Source: Prevotellaceae bacterium UBA6398 (lineage in GTDB: Bacteria; Bacteroidota; Bacteroidia; Bacteroidales; Bacteroidaceae). From it: 64,000 bases of DNA. The notes beneath the pieces are model-generated. The model was given only the letters and a program-made list of their open reading frames with translations, had not been told where the DNA came from and did no database searches. The DNA is taken from the NCBI GenBank assembly GCA_002437495.1, contig DJQA01000013.1:53532-117531 (forward strand), written 5' to 3'. The translations under genes and the position numbers were made by a program. Positions 8,169-16,736 of this stretch are shown one piece after another (position 1 is the first letter of the stretch; each line of letters opens with the position of its first letter).

Positions 8169-8909
8169 TTATTTGTTTTTGGAAAGGTAATTGTCGAGCG
8201 CTGCCGTTATCGAGGGCATCTCGGGGGTTGGTGCAGCCAGGTCGAGCCGTAAACCGAGTTCGTTCACCGTTTTTTGCGCCGAATTGCCGTAGCAGGCTAT
8301 GCGCACATCGTCTTGCTTGAAGTCGGGAAAATTCTTTTTCAAAGCCTGCACTCCGGCCGAGGTGAAGAAAATCATCATGTCATAGTCGAACTTTTCTCCG
8401 GGCTTGAAGTCGTTGCTCACGGTGCGGTACATAACTGCTTCTTTGTATTTCAATCCTTTGGCATCAAGTAGGGTCTTTACGTGGTCGTCATGCACGTCGC
8501 TTACGGGTATGAGGTATTTTTCGGTTTTGTGTTTCATCATTACCGCCACGAGGTCGGGCAGTTTCCCGGTTGTACCGAAGAATACTTTGCGCTTGCGGTA
8601 TATTGTGTATTTTTGTATGTATAGTGAAACGGTTTCGGAAATTCCGAAATACTTCATGTCTTCGGGAATTGTGATGCGCAGTTCGCGTGCCATGCGGAAG
8701 AAGTTGTCAACCGCCGTGCGCGATGTGAACACTATGGCTGTGTAGTCGAGTATGTTTATCTTTTGCTTGCGGAAATCTTTTGCGCTTACTCCTTCCACCT
8801 TTATAAACGGCCTGAAAACAAGTTCTACTCCGTACTTTTGCGCAATATTGAAATAGGGTGATTTCTCTGAACTTGGCTGGGGCTGGGACACCAGAATCTT
8901 CTTGATCAT
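8169..8909 (-). CDS. hemD: Uroporphyrinogen-III synthase
   Basis: A 246-residue cytoplasmic enzyme that closes hydroxymethylbilane to uroporphyrinogen III in tetrapyrrole synthesis. It starts MIKKILVSQPQP and shows YTAIVFTSRTAVDNFF and MMIFFTSAGVQALKKNFPDF, the two halves of the HemD bilobed fold, with VRIACYGNSAQKTVNELG near the end. It sits 4 nt after DUF4271, a pairing usual in Bacteroidota. No other haem synthesis gene is visible here. Confidence 0.88.
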   Translation of the reverse strand: MIKKILVSQPQPSSEKSPYFNIAQKYGVELVFRPFIKVEGVSAKDFRKQKINILDYTAIVFTSRTAVDNFFRMARELRITIPEDMKYFGISETVSLYIQKYTIYRKRKVFFGTTGKLPDLVAVMMKHKTEKYLIPVSDVHDDHVKTLLDAKGLKYKEAVMYRTVSNDFKPGEKFDYDMMIFFTSAGVQALKKNFPDFKQDDVRIACYGNSAQKTVNELGLRLDLAAPTPEMPSITAALDNYLSKNK

Positions 8910-8913
8910 TTCT

Positions 8914-9951
8914 TTAAATGTTCACTATCAATATTTCGTTGAAATATATCAGTGCTCTCCATAGTAGTAGCACCGGTATCATTTCTAGTGTACAAAAGTA
9001 CAAAATTAAGTGTATAGTGCCGAAACGGTATGAAAAAAAGATTTGTTTACACTTGACAATTTGCAGCAGTTTGAAAGTCGCGACTAACAAAATGACGGCT
9101 ATTTCCAGCGGTTTGAACGACAAATCGAAATAAACCACAAGCAGTGCAAGGGCGAATAGTGATAGTCCGAGCAGGCTAACCATTAGGAGGTATGATTCGA
9201 GCCACTGCCTGTTTTGCGTGCGGTCGAAAAACACCCAGTTTACCACCTTGTACAGCGCGAGCTTAACCACGAAGTAAGCGAAGCATATTGCCGTGTTGAC
9301 TCCAAGCAATATGTATGGTGACACTTGGTTGAATACTTCGGTGAGGTTGAGTTGCGTGTAGTCGAAGAATAGAATGGCGAGCGTTAGGCAGGTTTGCAGT
9401 ATTAGGAATATGTGTCCTTTGGTTTCGGGGTTTGCGCTCATTGAAAAGTCGCCATCGTGGCGGAAGCGGAAGAAGTTTTTTGTTCTTTCGGCAAGTATTC
9501 CTATGTTTTTCGCTATGAACATCGACACGATGAAAAAGCTTGCAAGCAGCAGTCCTGTTACATAGTCGTCGCTGCTAAGCCGATATGTAAGCGGCTCTGC
9601 GGCCATCCCTATCTGGTTTACGCGTAGCTCGGGGTGGAAATATTCTTTGTTGGAGAAATAGTTTTCTCTCAAGTCGAATTTTTCCAGGTCAACATGTGCG
9701 GGCGAGCCTTTTAGTCCGGGCAGATACAGGGTGTCGGGCTGCGTGGATAGATGTGTGGCCGGCGGAATGTTCATCATGGCCTGCACGGCAGAGTCTTGCT
9801 GTTCGGGTGTTGCATCGGCAGGCAGCAGGCGCAGTATTCCGCTCACCGTCCTTGGCTTCGGCTTTGGGGCGGCGGCAAGTGAATCGGCGGTTTCCTCAAA
9901 CGAGTATGCCGCCACGGTGTCTTGCGGCGATTTTGGCGGAATGGGTATCAT
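8914..9951 (-). CDS. DUF4271 domain-containing membrane protein
   Basis: A 345-residue protein. The N-terminal ~115 residues are hydrophilic and proline-rich; the rest has several membrane segments (GLLLASFFIVSMFIAKNIGIL, ILQTCLTLAILFF, YILLGVNTAICFAYFVVKLALY, SLLGLSLFALALLVVYF). This matches DUF4271, a Bacteroidota family of unknown function commonly located beside hemD. The C-terminus (CTLEMIPVLLLWRALIYFNEIL) ends 4 nt before the hemD start. Confidence 0.8.
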   Translation of the reverse strand: MIPIPPKSPQDTVAAYSFEETADSLAAAPKPKPRTVSGILRLLPADATPEQQDSAVQAMMNIPPATHLSTQPDTLYLPGLKGSPAHVDLEKFDLRENYFSNKEYFHPELRVNQIGMAAEPLTYRLSSDDYVTGLLLASFFIVSMFIAKNIGILAERTKNFFRFRHDGDFSMSANPETKGHIFLILQTCLTLAILFFDYTQLNLTEVFNQVSPYILLGVNTAICFAYFVVKLALYKVVNWVFFDRTQNRQWLESYLLMVSLLGLSLFALALLVVYFDLSFKPLEIAVILLVATFKLLQIVKCKQIFFSYRFGTIHLILYFCTLEMIPVLLLWRALIYFNEILIVNI

Positions 9952-9982
9952 TTATGTTCTTAATGGCTTTGTTTGCAGTGCG

Positions 9983-10570
9983 CTACATTTGCGCCATCTT
10001 TGATATGGTGGTGTCCCATTGCGGGATGGTTTTCACAAGCTCCACCGCCTGTTGCGGCGTGTCGGCTATGCTCCACAGGCTTCGGTGTATCTCTCGCATG
10101 AACCTTTCGCTTACTGCTTTTTCGAGCATTTCGATAAGGGGTGTGAAGTATCCGCGCGTGTCAAGGATTACTATCGGGTTGGCGTAAAGCCCCAGTTGCT
10201 TCCATGTGATAATTTCCAGTAGTTCCTCGAGCGTGCCCACTCCGCCCGGCAGGGCTATTGTGGCATCGGCCAAAGATACCATTTTTTCCTTACGTGCGTG
10301 CATGTCGGTAGTTACAATAAGGTTTGAAAGTCCGTCTCTGCACCATCCGTTGTCAACCATGAATTCGGGTATCACGCCGGTAACTTTTCCGCCGGCGGCT
10401 ATTGCGGCGTCGGCCAAGGTGCCCATGAGTCCCACTTTGCCGGCTCCATATACGATTTCCATGCCTTGTGAGGCGAGGGCTTTGCCGAGTGCGGCTGCTG
10501 CATCGGTATATTCTTGTGACACCTGTGAGCTCGATGCGGCGTAGACGGCTACGCGCTTGATTTTATTCAT
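9983..10570 (-). CDS. Second TIGR00730/LOG family protein
   Basis: A 195-residue protein starting MNKIKRVAVYAASSSQVSQEY. It has EIVYGAGKVGLMGTLADAAIAAGG and the signature ALPGGVGTLEELLEIITWKQLG, typical of the longer LOG type that hydrolyses nucleoside monophosphates. It is a divergent paralogue of the protein at 5120-5650. A terminator-like hairpin separates it from metK upstream, so it may be expressed only partly with metK. Confidence 0.85.
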   Translation of the reverse strand: MNKIKRVAVYAASSSQVSQEYTDAAAALGKALASQGMEIVYGAGKVGLMGTLADAAIAAGGKVTGVIPEFMVDNGWCRDGLSNLIVTTDMHARKEKMVSLADATIALPGGVGTLEELLEIITWKQLGLYANPIVILDTRGYFTPLIEMLEKAVSERFMREIHRSLWSIADTPQQAVELVKTIPQWDTTISKMAQM

Positions 10571-10587
10571 ATCAGTAAAAAAACAAA

Positions 10588-10621
10588 GCCCGGTGCAACC
10601 TTTAATGTGGCTGCGCCGGGC
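10588..10621 (-). terminator. Terminator after metK
   Basis: On the minus strand GCCCGGCGCA pairs with TGCACCGGGC (one wobble) and is followed by TTTGTTTTTTT. It lies between metK and the LOG gene, 19 nt past the metK stop. Confidence 0.8.
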
Positions 10622-10639
10622 GTATGGTTTGCATTATTT

Positions 10640-11923
10640 TCAGATGCCGAACGCTTTGCGCACTTTGTCAACGTAGTCGAGCTTCTCCCAGGTGAAAAGC
10701 TCCACGGTTTCGTCTCTGTCGCCAAAATAGGCGTTGTGGAAGTGTTTCGTTACTGTTTTCGGTTCGCGGCCGAAGTGTCCGTAGGCTGCTGTTTCCTCAT
10801 ATATTGGGTTGCGCAGTTTAAGGCGTTCTTCGATTGCGTATGGGCGCAGGTCGAATATACTGCCTATTTTCTTGGCTATTTCCGCATCGGAGATTTTCAG
10901 GTGCGAGGTGCCATAGGTGTTTACATATATGTTTATGGGTTCGGCAACGCCTATTGCATAGCTTAGTTGTATCAGAATTTCGTCTGCAACGCCGGCAGCC
11001 ACGAGGTTTTTGGCTATGTGGCGTGCTGCGTAGCAGGCCGAGCGGTCAACCTTTGAGGGGTCTTTGCCCGAGAACGCTCCGCCTCCGTGTGCTCCGCGTC
11101 CGCCGTAGGTGTCTACTATAATCTTGCGCCCCGTAAGTCCGGTGTCGCCGTGGGGACCTCCTATGACAAATTTGCCTGTGGGGTTTACGAAGTATTTTAT
11201 GTTGCTGTTGAAGAGTTTTTTTACCGACTCGGTTTTGATTTCGGAAATTACGCGCGGAATTACGATGTTTATTACGTCCTCGCGTATTTTTGCCAGCATT
11301 TCGGCGTCTGCGGCTTTTTGGTCACCGTTTTTGGGTTTTACAAAATCGTCGTGCTGCGTGGAAACCACAATGGTGTCTATGCGCACGGGTTTGTTGTTGT
11401 CGTCATACTCAACCGTTACCTGGCTTTTTGCGTCGGGGCGCAGGTATGTCATAACCTTTCCCTCGCGGCGTATTTCGGCAAGCACAGTGAGAATTTTGTT
11501 TGCCAGCGCAAGCGTGAGCGGCATGTAGTTAGCCGTTTCGTTTGTGGCGTAGCCGAACATGATTCCCTGGTCGCCCGCGCCCTGGTTCATGGGGTCTTCG
11601 CGCTCCACGCCGCGGCGTATGTCGGCACTCTGTTCGTGAATGGCGTTGAGTACGCCGCACGACTCTGCTTCGAATTTGTATTCGGCCTTTGTGTAGCCTA
11701 TGCGTGCGATTGTTTTGCGCACAACTTCGTGTAGGTCAACATAGGTCTTTGTCTTTACTTCACCTGCCACTACCACTTGCCCTGTGGTAACTAATGTTTC
11801 GCAAGCTACTTTTGAGTTGCGGTCGTAAGCAAGCAACTCGTCAAGCACGGCGTCCGATATTTGGTCGGCCACCTTGTCGGGATGTCCCTCCGACACTGAT
11901 TCGGAAGTGAATAAGTAAGCCAT
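10640..11923 (-). CDS. metK: S-adenosylmethionine synthetase
   Basis: A 427-residue enzyme that makes S-adenosylmethionine from methionine and ATP. It opens with LFTSESVSEGHPDKVADQISDA (ATP/methionine-binding His of GHPDK). It carries GAGDQGIMFGYATNET and the P-loop-like GGAFSGKDPSKVDRSA, all standard MetK signatures. The C-terminus is complete. Its long leader (about 229 nt from a likely promoter) contains an apparent SAM-II riboswitch, which fits product feedback. Confidence 0.97.
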   Translation of the reverse strand: MAYLFTSESVSEGHPDKVADQISDAVLDELLAYDRNSKVACETLVTTGQVVVAGEVKTKTYVDLHEVVRKTIARIGYTKAEYKFEAESCGVLNAIHEQSADIRRGVEREDPMNQGAGDQGIMFGYATNETANYMPLTLALANKILTVLAEIRREGKVMTYLRPDAKSQVTVEYDDNNKPVRIDTIVVSTQHDDFVKPKNGDQKAADAEMLAKIREDVINIVIPRVISEIKTESVKKLFNSNIKYFVNPTGKFVIGGPHGDTGLTGRKIIVDTYGGRGAHGGGAFSGKDPSKVDRSACYAARHIAKNLVAAGVADEILIQLSYAIGVAEPINIYVNTYGTSHLKISDAEIAKKIGSIFDLRPYAIEERLKLRNPIYEETAAYGHFGREPKTVTKHFHNAYFGDRDETVELFTWEKLDYVDKVRKAFGI

Positions 11924-11942
11924 TTCTTATAAAAAGTTTTGT

Positions 11943-11968
11943 GTGTGCCGGCACAGGCCTTTGCACAC
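11943..11968 (-). promoter_or_regulatory. Hairpin in the metK leader (possible expression platform)
   Basis: On the minus strand GTGTGC pairs with GCACAC, with an inner GGC/GCC pairing, and CTTTTT follows shortly after. It lies 20 nt before the metK start. It could be the structure switched by the upstream SAM-II aptamer, but that link is inferred. Confidence 0.35.
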
Positions 11969-12060
11969 GGGTTAAATTTTCTCTATCTCGTGGTGGGGAC
12001 TTTGCCGCCCATTGGGTGAAAACTTTGCGGAAACGCTTTACGACCATAATCGCGGCCGTT

Positions 12061-12110
12061 GTTTTAGCATTGTTTTCAAGTGGTTGCAAGCAGCTCAAAT
12101 CTATCCACCG
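12061..12110 (-). ncRNA. SAM-II riboswitch upstream of metK
   Basis: Reading the minus strand from 12110, the leader shows GGTGG, then GATTTGAGC, CTTGCAACCAC, a GAAAACAA stretch, and TGCTAAAAC. Order, spacing and conserved bases match my memory of the SAM-II (metA-type) consensus: a GTGG/CCAC stem, the ATTTGAGC and TTGCA segments, and a downstream GCTAAAA that closes the pseudoknot. SAM-II is known from Alphaproteobacteria and Bacteroidota upstream of methionine and SAM genes. Position before metK supports the call; no covariance search was possible. Confidence 0.75.
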
Positions 12111-12157
12111 AACAAAAACATAATCGTGCCCAATATGCTGAGCAGCGATATTAGGTG

Positions 12158-12165
12158 CAAATATA
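12158..12165 (-). promoter_or_regulatory. -7 promoter box of metK
   Basis: CAAATATA on the plus strand gives TATATTTG on the minus strand, matching TAnnTTTG. Transcription from here would begin just before the SAM-II aptamer. No clear -33 TTG was found. Confidence 0.5.
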
Positions 12166-12271
12166 GCACATGTTTTTCATTAATCATGCATAGGCATGGT
12201 GTTATTTTTCGGAATTTGTTCTAAGTTCGTATGTATTTATGTTTCGGGTGGGCGAAACGGGCGAAAAAAAA

Positions 12272-12355
12272 GGTCCGATGTAGTTTAAATTATATCAGAC
12301 ATGTTTTTTTCTACATAGGATGTGGTTTTTTCTGTGTCCCATGTTGTTTTTTCAT
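12272..12355 (+). repeat. 21-nt-unit tetramer element, copy A2
   Basis: Four 21-nt units in the plus orientation, preceded by an A-run. The last unit overlaps the folK stop codon (TGA read from 12354 to 12352), so the element forms the folK 3' end. No palindrome follows, because coding sequence occupies that position. Confidence 0.88.
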
Positions 12356-12840
12356 GAGGTTGCATTATGTGTTTTCTTTGCTTCCATATAAAGTTGGTGT
12401 ATGGTTTTGCCGTTTGCGGGGTGGCGCAAAGCGGGGGCTATCTCATTCATGGGGCGCAGCACGAACATTCTTTCTGTTATTCTGGGGTGGGGGATGGCGA
12501 GCTCGGGCGTGTCAATAACAATTGTGTCGTAAAACAGTATGTCGATATCTATGAGGCGGTCGTGGTAAATGCCGCCCTCTGACTTCTGTGTCCTGCCGAG
12601 AATGCGCTCCGTGCGCTGCGTAACCTCAAGCACCTCGTGCGCAGAAAGGGTTGTGGTGAATTTGGCCGCCGAGTTGAGAAACTCGTTTTCAGATGCGAAG
12701 CCTTGGGGTGCAGTGGTTATGGGCTGTGAAACGGAAACGGGCTTCAGACCTTCCTGCCTCAGAAGTTCCAAAGCCCGTTCTATGTTTTCCTGCCTGTTCC
12801 CCAAATTCGAGCCGAAAGCAAGGAATACGGTGTGGGTCAT
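12352..12840 (-). CDS. folK: 2-amino-4-hydroxy-6-hydroxymethyldihydropteridine diphosphokinase
   Basis: A 162-residue HPPK enzyme that pyrophosphorylates the pterin in folate synthesis. It shows FLAFGSNLGNRQENIERAL at the N-terminus, ILGRTQKSEGGIYHDRLIDIDILFY (the RxxDxDxL-type catalytic loop), and LAIPHPRITERMFVLRPM. It overlaps queA by 1 nt and ends inside repeat A2. folP lies elsewhere in the window at 21017. Confidence 0.93.
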   Translation of the reverse strand: MTHTVFLAFGSNLGNRQENIERALELLRQEGLKPVSVSQPITTAPQGFASENEFLNSAAKFTTTLSAHEVLEVTQRTERILGRTQKSEGGIYHDRLIDIDILFYDTIVIDTPELAIPHPRITERMFVLRPMNEIAPALRHPANGKTIHQLYMEAKKTHNATS

Positions 12841-13892
12841 CAGTCTATTATAAGCATTGCGTCGCCGTATGGACCGAATTTGTAGTCGTCTTTCAACGCC
12901 ACTTTATAGGCGTTCATTACGTTGTCGTAGCCGCCGTATGCCGCCGTGAGCATAAGCAGTGTGCTTAATGGCAACTGAAAGTTGGAAACCATGGCGTTGG
13001 CAATATGGAAGTCGTATGGGGGGAAGATGAACTTGTTTGTCCAGCCCTCGTATTGCTTTAGGTGGTTGTCGGCCCCGACGGCGGTTTCGAGCGCGCGCTG
13101 TACGGTTGTTCCCACCGCAACAATCTTGTGTCCGTTGTCGATGGCGTTGTTCACTATGTCGCAGCATTCCTTTCCCACCATCATTTGCTCCGAGTCCATT
13201 TTGTGCTTGGTCAGGTCTTCCACATCGGTTGAGCGGAATGTGCCTAACCCGCAGTGCATGGTGAGGAATGCGAAATCTATTCCTTTGATTTCCATTCTTT
13301 TCATAAGTTCGCGCGAGAAATGAAGACCGCTTGCGGGGGCGGTTACCGCGCCTTCGTTTTTTGCGAATATGGTTTGGAATCGCTCAAGATCCTCGGGTTC
13401 CACATCGCGCTTTATGAACTTTGGCACCGGAGCCTCGCCAAGGGCGTATAGCTGGCGTTTGAACTCATCGTGCGGACCGTCGTAGAGAAAGCGCAGCGTG
13501 CGCCCGCGGCTCGTGGTGTTGTCTATAACCTCGGCCATTATGCTTCCATCCTCGCCAAAGAACAGCTTGTTGCCTATTCTTATCTTGCGTGCGGGGTCTA
13601 CAAGCACGTCCCACAGGCGCAATTCGGGGTTCAGTTCCCTTAAGAGGAATACCTCTATTTTGGCACCGGTTTTTTCTTTTAGTCCGTAAAGGCGCGCGGG
13701 AAACACCTTTGTGTCGTTGAACACAAACACATCGTGTTCATCGAAATAGTTTATTATCTCCTTGAACATTTTGTGCTCTATATCGCCGGTTTTGCGGTGG
13801 AGCACCATCATGCGCGACTCGTCGCGGTGTAGGGGCGGATATAGTGCTATCTTGTCGTCTGGCAGTTTGAACTTGAATTGAGATAATTTCAT
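12840..13892 (-). CDS. queA: S-adenosylmethionine:tRNA ribosyltransferase-isomerase
   Basis: A 350-residue enzyme that adds the epoxycyclopentane ring to queuosine precursor in tRNA. It starts MKLSQFKFKLPDDKIALYPPLHRDESRMMVLHR and includes GAVTAPASGLHFSRELM and FAFLTMHCGLGTF, both hallmark QueA blocks, plus TLLMLTAAYGG near the end. It overlaps truB by 4 nt. It belongs to the ftsX-to-folK housekeeping cluster. Confidence 0.95.
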   Translation of the reverse strand: MKLSQFKFKLPDDKIALYPPLHRDESRMMVLHRKTGDIEHKMFKEIINYFDEHDVFVFNDTKVFPARLYGLKEKTGAKIEVFLLRELNPELRLWDVLVDPARKIRIGNKLFFGEDGSIMAEVIDNTTSRGRTLRFLYDGPHDEFKRQLYALGEAPVPKFIKRDVEPEDLERFQTIFAKNEGAVTAPASGLHFSRELMKRMEIKGIDFAFLTMHCGLGTFRSTDVEDLTKHKMDSEQMMVGKECCDIVNNAIDNGHKIVAVGTTVQRALETAVGADNHLKQYEGWTNKFIFPPYDFHIANAMVSNFQLPLSTLLMLTAAYGGYDNVMNAYKVALKDDYKFGPYGDAMLIID

Positions 13893-14638
13893 ATTATTGT
13901 GTTATTGTTTTGCTTTTTGTTTGTAGTTACGCCGGTTATTTCCGGTATTTCCACATCTATGCCCTCGAGCCATTGTGCGAAGTTTTCGGGTTTCAGGCTT
14001 TGGTCGGCCACATACTGCCCCACACGCGTGCGGCGCAGGGCGGTGAGGTATGCGCCGCTTCCCAATGCCTCGCCTATGTCGCGGGCAAGTGCGCGGATAT
14101 ATGTGCCTTTGCCGCAGTGTACGCGGATTTTTATTTCGGGCATTGCATAGTCCAGGAGTTCTATGCCATATATGTGTATTGGCTTTGCCTTGAGTTGTAC
14201 ATCTCTGCCATTCCGTGCCAGGTGGTATGCGTGCTCGCCGTCGATTTTGCAGGCGGAATATACGGGCGGGGTTTGGAGAATATCGCCCTCGAACTTGCGC
14301 AGCGTATCCTCAACCAAAGCGCGGGTTATGTGTGCTGTGGGGAATGTTGCGTTTTCGGGATGCTCCATGTCAAAACTTGCCGTGGTGGCACCGAGGTGCA
14401 ATGTTGCCTCATATTCCTTGTCGAGCATTTGTAGCTCTTCGATTTTCTTCGTGGCGCGCCCTGTGCAGACAAGCAGCAGACCGGTGGCCAGGGGGTCGAG
14501 GGTGCCGGCATGCCCCACCTTGATTTTTCTGCCCTCCATGTATGCGGTTAGGGCGTTCCTTACGGTGTAAACCACCTTGAACGATGTTGTGCCATAAGGC
14601 TTGTCGATGGCTATTATCTCGCCGTCAAAGAAATTCAT
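13889..14638 (-). CDS. truB: tRNA pseudouridine(55) synthase
   Basis: A 249-residue enzyme that makes pseudouridine 55 in the tRNA T loop. The motif KVGHAGTLDPLATGLLLVCTGRATK contains the catalytic Asp of GTLDP. Also visible are PPVYSACKIDGEHAYHLAR and HCGKGTYIRALARDIGEALG. Gene order and the 4-nt overlap with queA indicate co-transcription. Confidence 0.96.
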   Translation of the reverse strand: MNFFDGEIIAIDKPYGTTSFKVVYTVRNALTAYMEGRKIKVGHAGTLDPLATGLLLVCTGRATKKIEELQMLDKEYEATLHLGATTASFDMEHPENATFPTAHITRALVEDTLRKFEGDILQTPPVYSACKIDGEHAYHLARNGRDVQLKAKPIHIYGIELLDYAMPEIKIRVHCGKGTYIRALARDIGEALGSGAYLTALRRTRVGQYVADQSLKPENFAQWLEGIDVEIPEITGVTTNKKQNNNTII

Positions 14639-14650
14639 CGGCGGTTGGGT

Positions 14651-15448
14651 TTATGAAAGTACTATTGTGAGTATTCCTACAATAGCGCAGTAAAAGGCAA
14701 AATATATAAGTTTGCCTTTCTTCACAAGGTTCACCATCCACTTGCAGGCTATGCACCCTGTGGCGAAAGCTGCAATGAATCCCACCGCAAGCACGCCGAG
14801 GGAAATGTCGCCTACTGCGGCTTCTGCGCCGTTTCTTATTCCTTTTATTGTGTCAAGGAGTGCCTCTCCGAGTATGGGCGGAATAACCATTATGAACGAG
14901 AACTGCGCAAGTTTTGCCTTGTCGTTGCCCAAAAGCAGCCCGGTGGCTATTGTTGAGCCGGAGCGCGAAAGCCCGGGCATCACGGCGCAGGCCTGCGCTA
15001 TTCCTATAATAAATGCGTCTCTAATGCTTATGTTCTTTTTGGGGCGCGGTTTGGCATAGTACGAAAACGTGAGCAGCAGGGCGGTTACGAGCAGCATTAT
15101 GCCCACAATGACCAGACCCGAACCGAATATGTCCTCAACATAGTCTTTGAAGAACACTCCCACAATGCCCACGGGTATCATGGAAACGAGTATGTTCAGT
15201 GTGTAGCGCGTTTCATCGTTGAGCTCAAACTTGAAGAGCCCCTTGAAAATCCACGCAATCTCTTTCCAGAGTATTACAAACGTGCTTAGCACCGTTGCAA
15301 CGTGCACGGCAACGGTGAACGTAAGATTGTTGTCCGCATCAACCCCGAACAGATAGGATGCTATGGCAAGATGGCCGCTGCTGCTGACAGGAAGATATTC
15401 AGTAAATCCTTGCAGCATGCCGAGCAATAAAGCTTGAATGTAGTCCAT
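14651..15448 (-). CDS. uppP: Undecaprenyl-diphosphatase
   Basis: A 265-residue BacA/UppP membrane phosphatase that recycles undecaprenyl diphosphate for wall and polysaccharide synthesis. It has LQGFTEYLPVSSSGHLAIA (the active-site block with the EYLPVSSSGH motif) and VMPGLSRSGSTIATGLLLG, together with about seven to eight hydrophobic segments. It lies between truB and DUF3098. Confidence 0.95.
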   Translation of the reverse strand: MDYIQALLLGMLQGFTEYLPVSSSGHLAIASYLFGVDADNNLTFTVAVHVATVLSTFVILWKEIAWIFKGLFKFELNDETRYTLNILVSMIPVGIVGVFFKDYVEDIFGSGLVIVGIMLLVTALLLTFSYYAKPRPKKNISIRDAFIIGIAQACAVMPGLSRSGSTIATGLLLGNDKAKLAQFSFIMVIPPILGEALLDTIKGIRNGAEAAVGDISLGVLAVGFIAAFATGCIACKWMVNLVKKGKLIYFAFYCAIVGILTIVLS

Positions 15449-15454
15449 GGCAAC

Positions 15455-15823
15455 TTATTTGATTTCTTTTTTTTCGTTGCTCTCACCGTTTTTCGGTTTC
15501 GAGGGATAGAAATTGGTTTTGTTCTTTTCGTTGTTCCCACTGTTTAGCGGTTTCGATGGATAGAGTTTGGTTTCGTTTTTTTCGTTGTTCCCGCCGTTTA
15601 CCGGTTTCGAGGGATAGAGAATAGCCATTACCATAAACACGAACCCCACGAAGCACATTGCCGGGGCCAACTTTATTCGGCGGGCTTCGAATATATCCGG
15701 GTCAAAGTGGGTTTCGGTAGAGCCGCCGCCTGCCATTAGTATGAAACCGGCTATTACAATCGCCATTCCTATGGCGAGAAGGATGAAGTTTTTGCGCGTG
15801 AACGCGAGTTTGTTTTTGTCCAT
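15455..15823 (-). CDS. DUF3098 domain-containing membrane protein with C-terminal tandem repeats
   Basis: A 122-residue protein beginning MDKNKLAFTRKNFILLAIG. It has two membrane segments (FILLAIGMAIVIAGFILMAGG and APAMCFVGFVFMVMAILYP) and matches the small DUF3098 family found between ftsX and uppP in Bacteroidota. After the second helix comes an unusual tail of three near-identical 18-residue repeats of the form YPSKPxNxGNNEKNxT. They are encoded by 54-bp DNA repeats. The start is set at 15823, since the upstream open stretch overlaps ftsX. Confidence 0.8.
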   Translation of the reverse strand: MDKNKLAFTRKNFILLAIGMAIVIAGFILMAGGGSTETHFDPDIFEARRIKLAPAMCFVGFVFMVMAILYPSKPVNGGNNEKNETKLYPSKPLNSGNNEKNKTNFYPSKPKNGESNEKKEIK

Positions 15824-15842
15824 ATTTGTATCTTTTTCTTTT

Positions 15843-16718
15843 TCAACAGCGGTACAGGTCGCCGGCACGCATTCGCAGGTATTTGTTCACCGAAACGTAT
15901 GCGCAAAGCAGTATCAGCACAATCCCGCAGCCCATAACACTTCCCAAAGTCAAGCCCCACACCTGCCAATCAACATCGACTTTCAGCGATGGGTCGAACT
16001 CCAGCAAGGCTCTTATTCCGGCCGCAAGCAGTGCGCAGGCCAGCGCGGCGGCAGTGAAGCCCACCCAAAAGGCCCTTAGCATGAACGGGCGGCGTATGAA
16101 CTGTGAGCGGGCACCCACAAGCTGCATTGTGCGTATTTCAAAGCGGCGCGAATACACGCTGAGACGCATGGTGTTGTTTATAAGCACGAACGACACGAAC
16201 ATCAGTAACACCGCCACCACAAGCAACACAGTGCTGACGTTGCGTATGTTTTCGTTTATGCTGTCCATTAGTTTTTCGGGATAGTCGATGTCTATTACAT
16301 AGTGTTCCGCCTTGAGTGCCGGCATAACCTTCGAAAGACTATCGGCATTGGCGTATTCAGCTTTCAGTCTCACTTCAAATGCTGCGGGCATGGGGTTTGT
16401 GCCGTTGAATTCGGCGGGGTCGCACCCAAGAGCCTCACGCTGGGTTTCCTGCGCTTTCTCTTTTGAAATATAAGCCACGTGGGCGGCGCATGGTAAGGAG
16501 CGAAGACGGGTTTGAAGGTTGTATGCCTCAATGTTTGGAATGTCATCGTCAAGCATTAGAGTTACGGTGAAGTTCTCGCGCAGGTGAACGCTGAAATTTG
16601 CCGCCACGCTTACAAAGAACACCACTATGCCTATCAGTATAAGCACAAGCGTGGTGCTTATGCACGAGGTGGCTGCATTCAGCCTTAGGTTGCTGCGTGA
16701 TTTATGTTTTTTCCCCAT
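15843..16718 (-). CDS. ftsX: Cell division protein FtsX
   Basis: A 291-residue permease-like protein that links division-site peptidoglycan hydrolases to FtsE. It has an N-terminal cytoplasmic tail (MGKKHKSRSNLRLNAA) and TM1 (CISTTLVLILIGIVVFFVSVAA). A periplasmic loop with LRENFTVTLMLDDD follows, then three C-terminal TM segments (VLLVVAVLLMFVSFVLI, FWVGFTAAALACALLAAGI, LGSVMGCGIVLILLCAYVSV). No ftsE is adjacent, which is usual for this cluster. Confidence 0.92.
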   Translation of the reverse strand: MGKKHKSRSNLRLNAATSCISTTLVLILIGIVVFFVSVAANFSVHLRENFTVTLMLDDDIPNIEAYNLQTRLRSLPCAAHVAYISKEKAQETQREALGCDPAEFNGTNPMPAAFEVRLKAEYANADSLSKVMPALKAEHYVIDIDYPEKLMDSINENIRNVSTVLLVVAVLLMFVSFVLINNTMRLSVYSRRFEIRTMQLVGARSQFIRRPFMLRAFWVGFTAAALACALLAAGIRALLEFDPSLKVDVDWQVWGLTLGSVMGCGIVLILLCAYVSVNKYLRMRAGDLYRC

Positions 16719-16736
16719 GGTGCGTTGTTTATGCTT

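Noticed and set aside
5120..10570. The two LOG proteins as a recent tandem duplication
   Set aside because: They differ in length and in most positions outside the PGG(I/V)GTL(D/E)E motif and are more than 4 kb apart, so they are old paralogues.
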